Notes: generated by a model from the letters alone, not told the origin. Counted from the stretch's first letter, positions 1 through 8,386 are shown. The stretch is DNA of 10,183 bases from Anaerolineales bacterium (GCA_012032575.1 JAAUSP010000250.1:1-10183), one strand, 5' to 3'. Numbers and translations are program-made.

Positions 1-956
1 CCGTCTCGGCTGGTCGGGTTCGGGCGAGGGTGGGCTGGCGGCGGCAAAAGCGACGGCTTCATCCAATTCGGCTTGAATGGCCGTTTCGACGGCTTGCAAA
101 TCGGCCTCGGCGCAGATGGCCTGTTCCAGCAGAGTGCGCCGGAAGACGGTCAGCGGGTCGCGCTGCCGCCAGGCTTCGACTTCGGCTTTGTCGCGGTACA
201 GCATCGGGTCGCCCTCGTAATGGCCGCGGAAGCGGTAGGTTTTGCCCTCGATCAGGGTCGGCCCCTGACCGGCGCGGGCGCGTTCCGCCGCCTGGCGGGT
301 GGCTTCAAGCACGGCCAGCACGTCGTTGCCGTCCACGATGACGCCGGGGAAAGCATAGCTGGCGGCCCGCTCGGCCAAATCTTTGACCGGGGCCTGGGTG
401 TGCTGGGGCGAGCCTTCGCCGTAGAGATTGTTTTCGCAAAAGAAGATAGCCGGCAGTTTCCACAAGCCGGCCAGGTTGAGCGCCTCGTGGAAAGCGCCCT
501 CGTTGGTTGCGCCGTCGCCAAAAAAGGCCAGGGCGACCCGTTTTTCCCGGCGCTGTTGAAACGCCAGGGCCGCGCCGACGGCAATCGGAAGGCCGCCGGC
601 TACGATGCCATTAGCCCCCAGAATGCCCAAATCAAAATCGGTCATGTGCAGACTGCCGCCCTTGCCGCCGCAGTAGCCGGTGGTCCGCGCGGCCAGTTCG
701 GCCATCATATATTTGGGCTGGCCGCCTTTGGCAATCAGATGGCCGTGGCCGCGATGGGTGCTGGTAATCACATCATCGGGGGCGAGGGCAGCGCAGGCCC
801 CTACCGCCGTCGCTTCCTGGCCGACGCAGCTATGGATAAAACCGGGAATCAGCCCGGCCCGCCGCTCGTTGATGGCCCGCAGCTCAAATTCGCGGACCGT
901 GACCATTTTGCGGTAAAGGTCCACTAAAAAGAGGGTTCATAAGTTGGGGTTGGCAT
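1..956 (-). CDS. Dehydrogenase E1 component, alpha subunit (pyruvate or acetoin type), C-terminus cut by window edge, one frameshift near start
   Basis: This is the thiamine-diphosphate-dependent E1 alpha subunit of a 2-oxo acid dehydrogenase complex. It decarboxylates pyruvate (or cleaves acetoin) and passes the acyl group to the E2 lipoyl domain in the cytoplasm. Seen in the minus frame: LVDLYRKMVTVREFELRA at the N-terminus, THRGHGH, GGKGGSLHM, and the ThDP/Mg motif GDGATNEGAF...ENN. The loop GHYEGDPMLYR resembles acetoin dehydrogenase alpha subunits about as much as PdhA, so no symbol is given. About 319 codons are visible and the frame is open to base 1, so only a short C-terminal tail should be missing. 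The conserved frame opens after a stop and offers only GTG at 924. An ATG at 956 has AGGA four bases upstream but stops after ten codons. One extra base in the A5 run at 926-930 joins the two, giving MPTPTYEPSFLVDLYRKM, so 956 is the preferred start. Confidence 0.88.
926..930 (-). other. Probable one-base deletion (frameshift) in an A5/T5 homopolymer, E1 alpha gene
   Basis: On the minus strand the ATG at 956 reads MPTPTYEPSF and then TAG. The E1 alpha frame begins immediately after this T5 run. A sixth T turns TTT TAG into TTT TTA GTG and makes the reading frame continuous. A real short leader peptide followed by a GTG start at 924 is the alternative, but no Shine-Dalgarno sequence precedes that GTG. 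Confidence 0.7.
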
Positions 957-964
957 AGTTTCCT
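954..964 (-). promoter_or_regulatory. Ribosome binding site and ATG deciding the E1 alpha start
   Basis: The minus strand reads ACAGGAAACTATG: an AGGA core (961-964) four bases before the ATG at 956. No comparable purine-rich element lies before the downstream GTG (924) or ATG (906), so this is the most credible initiation site even though the frame is broken soon after it. Confidence 0.6.
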
Positions 965-992
965 GTGAGAGAAAAAAGAAGTGAGAAATAAG

Positions 993-1016
993 AAATTAGA
1001 ATTCTTTTTCTAATTT
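993..1016. repeat. AT-rich inverted repeat, possible weak terminator downstream of the STAND gene
   Basis: AAATTAGA (993-1000) and TCTAATTT (1009-1016) form a perfect 8-bp stem around an 8-base loop. It lies between the end of the STAND gene and the E1 alpha start. The stem has almost no GC and no clean U tract follows on the minus strand, so it could be a weak terminator or simply AT-rich intergenic sequence. Confidence 0.4.
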
Positions 1017-1053
1017 TGATTAGTTTATCACAGGGCGGGAGGGTTTGCAATAC

Positions 1054-3363
1054 TCAAACGGCCAGTCGCTCCATTAACTCCTGCACCTGTTTGAGTTCCC
1101 ATTGAGCGTTCATGGGGGCCAGCAGGTCATAAGCTTCGTGGGCAAAGTCTGCGGCTTGAGCGGGTTGTCCCTGAGCTTCATAAAAGAGGGCCAGACCGAG
1201 TTTCGCCATGGCCATCACCCGGTGATTACCATATTTGCCGTGGACCTCCACATACGTGCGAAAGTGATTGACCGCTTGCTCATACTGCCCCAGGCCCAGA
1301 TCGGCAAAACCCAGCCACACTTCGGAGGACGGATCGCGATAGGGGCTGCCGGCTAAACATTGGATGCTTTCCAGATAATAAATTTTGGCCTGTTCGTAAT
1401 CGTGAACGTAGCGGGCAATATGTCCGGCGGCCTGCAACGCGCGATGCCTGAATAAGGGGTCTTGAGAGCTGCTCAAGGCAATTTCTACATTATTCCGGGC
1501 GGCGGTTAACTCCTCATCCAATTGCAGGGCTTTGTAGGCCTGATAGGTGTGGCCCAAAGCAATAGCCTCGCGCAAATCAATCTCCCTGGCCAGTTGGATG
1601 CCCTGGGTCAAATACTTTTCGGTGGTGTCGTAGTCGCCCCGCAGCAGATAAATTGAACCCAGCCCGTGGACCAAAAACCAAACCTCGTCTTCTTTCGCCT
1701 CTAACATTTTGGCCGCAGTCAAGGCATATTCACTGCATTTTATGCGCTTGTCAGGGTGGCCCTGGTAGTAGACCGGGTGGACAATGGCCTTAGCCAGGGC
1801 TAACACCTGCTCCCAATTCTTGTGGGCATAAGCCCACTCAATGGCGATGAGCAAGTTGGGCAGCTCCTGGTGGATTTTGATGTACTGGTCGGCGCTCCAG
1901 GTGGCGAAATCCCAAAAGTTCCGCCCGGCATTTTTCTCACTCCAGGCGGCAAAGAAATTGCAGAAATTGACTTTAAGTTCGGCGATTTTTTGGGGACTGG
2001 CTCCGCTGTTATTACGCAGCACATGCAGCGACGCATCTACGCCCAACTGATGGCGGGCAAAGATTTGGGTCAGCGGGTGCAGCCAATAGCGCTGCTGGCT
2101 CACATCCAAAGCTTCGCTGGCTTCCAGCAGCGACATGCCCACCAACTCTTCGATAGCTTTGAAATAGTCAAAATCCGTTACTTTAGCCACGGCCGCCAGG
2201 GCCGCCCGGCTGGCCGAAGAGACAAACAACGACATCGTCAGCAAAACCTGGCGGGTTTCGTCGTCGAGCAGTTTCCAGGCTTCGGCAAAAATGTAGTCAA
2301 ACACCTCGCTGACCATCTGGCTGGCCTGGTACAGTTCGTCCACCACCGTCATGAACGGCAGCCCTTTTTGTTTGATTAAACCCAGCGACAGTTCGACCGC
2401 TTTGGGGTTGTTGCCGGTGGCGGCGGCCAGGCGCTGCAAGGTGTCGTCGTCGGCCCCGGCCACCACCTCCAGGCCGATGCGGTGGCTGTGGCGGCGAATC
2501 AGGGTCAGGATTTCGGCATCCTTGAGGCCGTACAGCGGAATATCCCACACCCGGCGAAGCTGCTTATAGCGGGTTGTCACCAGGGCCAGGCTGGGTTCGG
2601 GAATTTGTTCCAGAAATTTCACCAGGGCCAGGTCGGTCACGGTTTCCAGGTTGTCGGCCAGCAACAAGGTGCGGTGGCTGCGGAGCAACTTGTCCACCGC
2701 CCCCACTTTTGTTCGGGCGGCAGTTGAGCCAGGTGCGGATAATCGAGCACGCGGGCAATCGTATCGAGCACGTGATCGAGCCGCAAATTGAAATCGGGGT
2801 AATCACGGGCCGACGTCCAGACCACCGCATCGAAGGGCCGGACGATAGCCAGACTGGGGCCGGGCAGGCAGCGGTGGGCCACCTCAACCGCCAGGCTGGT
2901 TTTGCCGATGCCGCCCATCCCTTCAATCGAAGCCAGGGGCCAGCGCGACGTTTCGACCCACTCCAGCACGCGGGTCACCTCGGCCTCCCGGCCGATAAAT
3001 TCGCCGTAGCGGGGGGGCAAGTTGTGAAAAACGCTCGGTACATCGCGCTCGCTGGGTTGGGCTGACGAGGCAGGGAAGAGGCGATCCAGCACGGCTTCGG
3101 GCGCAGGAAAACCGCCCTGGATCAGAAAACGGCGGCCCCAGGTGCGGTCCACCCGGCCATGCTGCCGGCAGTAGGCAGTCAAAAACTCCAGGCGCTGCAA
3201 GTCGTTGGGAACGTAGCCGCGCTTCCAGCGCTGGACCGTGTGTGGCGAGACACACAAGGCTTTCGCCGATTTCTTCCTCGACAATGCTGACCTTTTTGCC
3301 CTGGCGGTTGGCGACGCTGTCAATGCCTTCTTTTAAAAGTAGTTTGAATTCGGAGTTTGTCAT
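1054..3363 (-). CDS. STAND-class HTH / NB-ARC ATPase / TPR protein, with two frameshifts
   Basis: This is a predicted NTP-dependent signalling switch of the STAND/NB-ARC class, about 769 residues once two indels are repaired. Visible in order: a helix-turn-helix around residues 28-50 (EALCVSPHTVQRWKRG); a linker; the NB-ARC entry motif FIGREAEVTRVL (about 122-133); Walker A GMGGIGKTSL (148-157); WTSARDYPDF; Walker B RTLLLADNLE (about 231-240); the sensor-like LALVTTR (about 259-265); a winged-helix-like section ending WLHPLTQIFARHQL; and roughly 250 C-terminal residues of TPR-like helical pairs, for example GDYDTTEKYLTQGIQLAREI. In the family, the TPRs sense a ligand or partner and ATP binding drives oligomerisation; the N-terminal HTH suggests DNA binding. 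No nuclease, protease or TIR effector is visible. The start at 3363 gives the peptide that leads into the HTH, but its Shine-Dalgarno (GAAAGAG) is weak. The target is unknown, and it may be a regulator or part of a defence system. Confidence 0.85.
2700..2710 (-). other. Probable one-base deletion (frameshift) in the STAND gene
   Basis: Upstream the frame reads LAQLPPEQK and then drifts into nonsense. The productive frame resumes as VGAVDKLLRSHRTLLLADN, which carries Walker B. Adding one base to the T4 run (2707-2710) gives EQKVGAVDKLL; adding one to the adjacent C5 run (2700-2704) gives EQKWGAVDKLL. Either repairs the gene; the sequence alone does not decide between them. Confidence 0.8.
3261..3263 (-). 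other. Probable one-base insertion (frameshift) in the HTH region of the STAND gene
   Basis: The frame starting at 3363 reads through KKVSIVEEEIGES and then leaves the helix-turn-helix. The next frame carries ALCVSPHTVQRWKRGYVP. Removing one A from this AAA run (minus strand) gives EEEIGEALCVSPHTVQRW, a canonical HTH sequence. The exact base is inferred from protein continuity. Confidence 0.75.
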
Positions 3364-3481
3364 GAGGTTGCTCTTTCGGTTTTACCTTTAAACTGACGTT
3401 TTGGCTACGCTTCCACTGTGAAAACTCGACTCTCAGGAACGCCGCCTGGCTTCGGGGGTTATTGCATATGAGCGTTACAAA

Positions 3482-3534
3482 ACTGGAGTCCAAACGTTGG
3501 TTTGAGAAAGCCAAAGCAAGCTTTGGACTCCGGT
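3482..3534. repeat. Long inverted repeat upstream of the STAND gene
   Basis: The arms ACTGGAGTCCAAA (3482-3494) and TTTGGACTCCGGT (3522-3534) pair over 13 positions with one G-T wobble and enclose 27 bases. The enclosed part holds a smaller stem, TTGGTTT against AAGCCAA, also with one wobble. It lies about 120 bases before the STAND start, between that gene and the plus-strand small ORF. It could be an operator, a structured leader or a dispersed repeat. It lacks a strong U tract, so it is not a typical terminator. Confidence 0.6.
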
Positions 3535-3694
3535 AGCCAGCATTAGCATACAAACGACAAACATATCATAGAAGCGAAGCCGGCCAAAAAGTGGTAGTTC
3601 CACTACGAAAAACCGTACGCTTTAATTTTAGTCCTAAGCGGTTGAAAGAGAAAAATCCGTAGCAAATGTACAAGAATCGGTAGGCTCAAGCGCT

Positions 3695-3700
3695 TATACT
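3695..3700 (+). promoter_or_regulatory. Possible -10 element for the small plus-strand ORF
   Basis: TATACT matches the sigma-70 -10 consensus at five of six positions and lies about 70 bases before the small ORF at 3771. No convincing -35 hexamer is found 16-18 bases upstream, so this is only suggestive. Confidence 0.2.
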
Positions 3701-3770
3701 ACGGCCAAGATTGATGAAAGGACACCTGTTATCTCCGGTTTGATGGCAGATAGGCAGAAAAGAGGGAAAA

Positions 3771-3881
3771 ATGTTTGTGGTTCTATTGGTTGTATTAGCC
3801 ATTTTAGTCTTTATGTTGGGTTTTAGTTTGCTGGCAGCTCATATTGTAGCGATTCATCGCATGGGGGGCCGGGGGTATTGA
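3771..3881 (+). CDS. Small single-span membrane peptide, 36 aa, function unknown
   Basis: This is a short plus-strand ORF of 36 residues: hydrophobic from residue 2 to about 28 (MFVVLLVVLAILVFMLGFSL then LAAHIVAI), followed by a basic, glycine-rich tail HRMGGRGY. The pattern is a single transmembrane helix with a positively charged cytoplasmic end (N-out by the positive-inside rule). A purine-rich GAGGGA sits just before the ATG (core about five bases away), which favours real translation. It is the only gene candidate in the 775-base gap and is divergent from the STAND gene. I do not recognise the family. A chance ORF in AT-rich intergenic sequence is the alternative; the combination of a ribosome binding site, a clean hydrophobic helix and a basic tail makes it better than chance. 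Confidence 0.5.
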   Translation: MFVVLLVVLAILVFMLGFSLLAAHIVAIHRMGGRGY

Positions 3882-3934
3882 TTGAGTGTAATTCGTGGCG
3901 AAAAATCCTGTTTGGCCGAAGGTAGCTTCTCCAG

Positions 3935-4010
3935 TTAAACGCAAACGACGCTAAAGACGCTAAAGGGAAAATATTAAAAACATTTGCGCCTCTTGCGCCT
4001 TTTGCGTTAA
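3935..4010. repeat. Imperfect inverted repeat with short direct repeats (CGCAAA / GACGCTAAA type)
   Basis: The left arm (3935-3966) contains TTAAACGCAAA followed by two tandem copies of GACGCTAAA. The right arm (3983-4010) reads, as its reverse complement, TTAACGCAAAAGGCGCAAGA and GGCGCAAA. The arms pair imperfectly over about 28-30 bases around an AT-rich centre. The module repeats both within an arm and between arms, which is typical of dispersed non-coding repeats rather than a protein-binding operator. No coding potential is seen from 3882 to 4043. Confidence 0.6.
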
Positions 4011-4043
4011 AAAATTTTGGTTCTGGCTTGCCCTTTAAAGCTA

Positions 4044-4073
4044 AAAAGGCGAGGATGAAACTCCTCGCCTTTT
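4044..4073 (-). terminator. Rho-independent terminator of the sdh operon, potentially bidirectional
   Basis: The arms AAAAGGCGAGGA (4044-4055) and TCCTCGCCTTTT (4062-4073) form a perfect 12-bp stem with a 6-base loop. On the minus strand the stem is followed by a T5 run (A run 4043-4047 on plus), ending transcription about 66 bases after the sdhB stop. The T run on the plus side is shorter, but the hairpin could also stop transcripts entering from the small ORF. Confidence 0.88.
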
Positions 4074-4089
4074 ACATTTACAACGGTCT

Positions 4090-4122
4090 CAGGATTTCTC
4101 GGCTTTCAGCCTCGAAATGACA
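4090..4122. repeat. REP-like hairpin just downstream of sdhB
   Basis: The plus strand carries ATTTCTCGGCT TTC AGCCTCGAAAT: outer stem ATTTC/GAAAT, a two-by-two internal mismatch, and inner stem GGCT/AGCC. The minus strand reads TGTCATTTCGAGGCTGAAAG then CCGAGAAATCC. This resembles a widespread class of intergenic elements with a GTCATTTCGAG...CGAGAAATC shape. It sits between the sdhB stop and the operon terminator and could protect the mRNA 3' end. Family assignment is from memory of the motif only. Confidence 0.5.
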
Positions 4123-4138
4123 TGAGCGGTGATTACTT

Positions 4139-4910
4139 TTAGCGCCCGTTGGCGCTGAAGCCAAACAAAGTCGCTTTGATTAGCTCGCCGTTCATCCGTG
4201 AGATGAAATCCTGGCTGATCTCTTTGGGGCAGACGGCGGTACATTCGCCGATGTTGGTGCAGCCGCCAAAGCCCTCTTCGTCCATCTGGTTGACCATATT
4301 GATGACCCGCTGATAACGCTCTACCTGGCCTTGCGGCAGCAGTGACAGGTGCGAGACCTTGGCCGAGGTGAACAGCATGGCCGAGCCATTGGGACAGGCA
4401 GCCACACAAGCGCCACAGCCGATACAGGCGGCGGCGTCCATGGCCCGGTCGGCGTCTTTTTTGGATACCGGCAGGCCGTTGGCTTCGGGGGCGCTGCCAG
4501 TTGGGGCCGAGATAAAGCCGCCGGCCTGGATAATCCGGTCAAAACGCACCGCGATCCACCACCAAATCCTTGAGGATCGGAAAGGGCTTGGCCCGCCAGG
4601 GTTCGACGATGATGGTATCGCCTTCATGAAAGTGACGCATGTGCAACTGGCAGGTGGTAATGGCTACCTCGCCGTGATTTTGGCCGTGAGCTACCCCGTT
4701 AATCATCAGACTGCACATGCCACAAATACCCTCGCGGCAGTCGTGGTCGAATGCGACCGGCTCCTGGTTCAGAGCGGTCAATTTCTCATTGAGCAGGTCG
4801 AGCATCTCCAAAAAAGAGGAGTCCGGGCTAACATCTTCGATGTCATAATCAACCAACTGGCCCGCCGCGTTACTATTTTTCTGTCGCCAAACTTTGAGAT
4901 GTAGGTTCAT
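4139..4910 (-). CDS. sdhB: Succinate dehydrogenase iron-sulfur subunit, one frameshift
   Basis: SdhB carries electrons from the flavin of SdhA through three iron-sulfur clusters to the quinone site at the membrane subunit. The N-terminal half holds the plant-type [2Fe-2S] ligands CREGICGMC (C58, C63, C66) and TTC (C87). The C-terminal half holds [12 protein letters not shown] and [12 protein letters not shown], which ligate the [4Fe-4S] and [3Fe-4S] clusters. In the given sequence the first half stops after DLVVDRGAF at 4539 and the second half lies in another frame. Deleting one base from the A4 run at 4541-4544 gives [18 protein letters not shown], a normal SdhB sequence, and a protein of 256 residues, the usual length. 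GGGAG lies about ten bases before the ATG. It is the last gene of the operon, 98 bases after sdhA, with a repeat element in the gap and a terminator downstream. Confidence 0.93.
4541..4544 (-). other. Probable one-base insertion (frameshift) inside sdhB
   Basis: The minus strand reads GGT GCG TTT TGA, ending the first half of SdhB in the middle of a conserved segment. With three T instead of four it reads GGT GCG TTT GAC CGG ATT (GAFDRI) and continues to the second cluster domain. All cysteine ligands on both sides are intact, which argues against a decayed pseudogene. Confidence 0.88.
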
Positions 4911-4933
4911 AGTTTATTGTCTCCCTGGTTCAA

Positions 4934-5008
4934 GGGAAGATTGGAAGAATGGAAGATTGGTCTTTTTAACCTTCCAACCTTCCTACTTTCCAACCTTCCA
5001 ACTCTCCC
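4934..5008. repeat. Inverted, internally repetitive GGAAGGTTGGAA element between sdhA and sdhB
   Basis: The left arm (about 4934-4960) reads GGGAAGATTGGAAGAATGGA on plus. The right arm (about 4970-5008) gives on its reverse complement GGGAGAGTTGGAAGGTTGGA plus further GGAAGGTTGG copies. The arms match at roughly three quarters of positions over 27 bases, and each is built of a 7-8 base TTGGAAG-type unit. It fills the intergenic space within the operon and would form a long hairpin in the sdhAB mRNA. It looks like a dispersed minisatellite-like repeat; an effect on sdhB expression is possible but not shown. Confidence 0.6.
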
Positions 5009-6979
<1,971 letters not shown>

Positions 6980-7001
6980 GATGAGAGTCCTCTCTCCTTA
7001 T

Positions 7002-7703
7002 TTAACTGACAATGCCAAAGATGATGGCCAGGGGAACCAGGGCAAAGCCGCCGGCGATGACAATGGCCAGTGCGAGGCTTAAGAGTCGCAGGGGTTGGGT
7101 ATAGGTTTGATTATTCAGGCCCAGGGTTTGGAACATGCTCCAGGCCCCGTGATACAGGTGGGACCCCAGGGCCGCCATCGCAATCAGGTAAAAAATGGCC
7201 GGCAAATAAAAGTATGATTTGAAGCCGGCGACTACGTTGTGATAGGCATTATCCCATTGAAATTCGGGATGAACGCCGGGCACACCCCAGGTAAAGTGCA
7301 TCAGGTGCAGAATAATAAAAAGCACGATGATCCCTCCACCCACGCGCATGTACAGCGCCGCCGGAGTGGCCTGGAGTTTGACATGTTTGACATATTTGGT
7401 TGACCTGGCCCGCTCGGCATCCTGGTAGAGCGACCAGGCCGCCCAGACGTGCAGCACCACCGCGCCGATTAAGACCAGCCGGGCAATCCAAAGCATATGG
7501 GTATGCCCGAAGATCGGCGCACCCAGTTCCCGCAGACCTTCGGCATAATGGTTGAAATACTCCATGCCCAAAAAGACTTTGAGATTGCCGTACATATGCA
7601 TAACCACATAGCCAATCCCAATCAAACCGGTGACCGCCATAATCACCTTTTTACCGATTGAGGTCCGGTAAAGGTTTAAAACACCAACATTCATTACACC
7701 CAT
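7002..7703 (-). CDS. sdhC: Succinate dehydrogenase cytochrome b558-type membrane subunit
   Basis: SdhC is the membrane anchor of the type-B enzyme. It binds two b hemes and the quinone and takes electrons from SdhB. It has 233 residues with five hydrophobic helices, beginning near KVIMAVTGLIGIGYVVMHMY, LWIARLVLIGAVVLHVWAAW, YMRVGGGIIVLFIILHLMHF, FYLPAIFYLIAMAALGSHLY and the C-terminal LLSLALAIVIAGGFALVPLA. Candidate heme-ligand histidines are H36, H85, H133/H136 and H182/H185, one or two in each of the first four helices, as expected for a diheme single-subunit anchor; no separate sdhD is present or needed. The start at 7703 is chosen because AAAGGAGG ends nine bases before it; an in-frame ATG at 7727 would place this site inside the gene. 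It is the first gene of the operon. Confidence 0.94.
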   Translation of the reverse strand: MGVMNVGVLNLYRTSIGKKVIMAVTGLIGIGYVVMHMYGNLKVFLGMEYFNHYAEGLRELGAPIFGHTHMLWIARLVLIGAVVLHVWAAWSLYQDAERARSTKYVKHVKLQATPAALYMRVGGGIIVLFIILHLMHFTWGVPGVHPEFQWDNAYHNVVAGFKSYFYLPAIFYLIAMAALGSHLYHGAWSMFQTLGLNNQTYTQPLRLLSLALAIVIAGGFALVPLAIIFGIVS

Positions 7704-7712
7704 GTATAAGAA

Positions 7713-7720
7713 CCTCCTTT
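7713..7720 (-). promoter_or_regulatory. Strong Shine-Dalgarno sequence deciding the sdhC start
   Basis: The minus strand reads AAAGGAGG, the best ribosome binding site in the window, nine bases before the ATG at 7703. It rules out the longer ORF start at 7727. Confidence 0.85.
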
Positions 7721-7801
7721 TGTACATAGACCGCCGACCCTTAACCGCTGACCCCCCAAAGAACTCAGCTTTGAGGTCTACGGCAAATGGGCGGCGGCAC
7801 C

Positions 7802-7830
7802 TTTATATTAATGAGGAACTGAAGAAACAA
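7802..7830 (-). promoter_or_regulatory. Candidate promoter P2 of the sdh operon
   Basis: TTGTTT (7825-7830), 17 bases, then TATAAA (7802-7807) on the minus strand. The -10 matches five of six consensus positions and the -35 only the TTG. It would start transcription about 90-95 bases before sdhC. Confidence 0.35.
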
Positions 7831-7916
7831 GCCGATCTTATATCCCCCAGTTCCTTTGTTGCCAATATTTCTCTTGTCGAAGAATTTGTGGGATTTTTTA
7901 CAAACGGAATAGGCGG

Positions 7917-7944
7917 ATTATACACTTTTTTAACCTGAGAGCAA
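7917..7944 (-). promoter_or_regulatory. Candidate sigma-70 promoter P1 of the sdh operon
   Basis: TTGCTC (7939-7944), 16 bases including an A6 tract, then a perfect TATAAT (7917-7922) on the minus strand. It lies in the 293-base gap upstream of sdhC and would give a leader of about 205 bases. It is the best sigma-70-like match I found in the window. Confidence 0.55.
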
Positions 7945-7996
7945 ACATTTTTTGGGCTTTTGAGATAATCTGTCCTCAAGGTTGAAAAAGTAGCCC

Positions 7997-8386
7997 CTAA
8001 CTGCCGCTAGTTTCACTTTCTAATAAGGCCAAAGTGCGGTTAACAGCTTGAGTCAATTTCTCGCTCTCTTGCAAAATAATACCCAGAAATTGCTGACGCT
8101 GGGTCAGGGTTAAAGTGGGGTTGTCGTATAAAATCTCTGAAGCGGCTCGAATGGAGGTCAACGGGGTATTCAATTCATCGGTAACAATTGAAATCAAATC
8201 AGGTTTTTGGTTGTCTGTTTCGGCTATGGGTTCAGTAATGTTGGCAGGAGCTGCCTCGGGGAGAAGCGGAGCCGAAACAACGGTGGAAAGGGCACTCCAG
8301 GTATCCACTAATTTTTCATTCCAGTTAGAGCCGATCAGAAAAAGATAATATAAAAAACTTGAGGTTACATGCAATGGGGTTATCAT
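7997..8386 (-). CDS. Small orphan HisKA/DHp-like protein lacking the phospho-acceptor His
   Basis: This is a 129-residue protein. Residues 1-60 have no recognised domain: a short hydrophobic patch (FLYYLFLIG, residues 11-19), then a Pro/Ala-rich linker. Residues 63-125 read like a sensor-kinase dimerisation domain: DLISIVTDELNTPLTSIRAA, then EILYDNP, QRQQFLGIILQESEKLTQAV and NRTLALLESE. The family's H-box is normally SHELRTPLTS; here the sequence is TDELNTPLTS, so the histidine is Asp70. No catalytic ATP-binding (HATPase_c) domain follows, only a TAG stop and promoter sequence. It therefore cannot be a conventional kinase. It might dimerise with or modulate another kinase, or be a remnant. 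AGGA lies three bases before the ATG, a close spacing, and an in-frame TAG lies upstream. It lies 228 bases after the permease gene and 293 bases before sdhC. Confidence 0.72.
   Translation of the reverse strand: MITPLHVTSSFLYYLFLIGSNWNEKLVDTWSALSTVVSAPLLPEAAPANITEPIAETDNQKPDLISIVTDELNTPLTSIRAASEILYDNPTLTLTQRQQFLGIILQESEKLTQAVNRTLALLESETSGS

Noticed and set aside
73..927. 284-codon plus-strand ORF
   Set aside because: It is exactly antisense to the E1 alpha gene, whose minus-strand translation carries ThDP motifs. The plus translation resembles no family and follows from GC-rich codon structure.
3320..3553. 77-codon minus-strand ORF upstream of and overlapping the STAND start
   Set aside because: It runs across the long inverted repeat, overlaps the STAND N-terminus in another frame and has no domain-like sequence.
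3935..4010. CRISPR-like array
   Set aside because: The repeats are only 6-9 bases, adjacent or inverted, with no unique spacers of regular length and no cas gene.
4539..4544. Programmed ribosomal frameshifting in sdhB (and in the other broken genes)
   Set aside because: There is no heptameric slippery site plus stimulator common to the sites, both insertions and deletions are needed, and SdhB is normally a single continuous frame.
7704..7727. Longer sdhC start at 7727
   Set aside because: It would place the strong AAAGGAGG site inside the coding sequence; the added residues YKRRFLY are encoded by that site and its surroundings.
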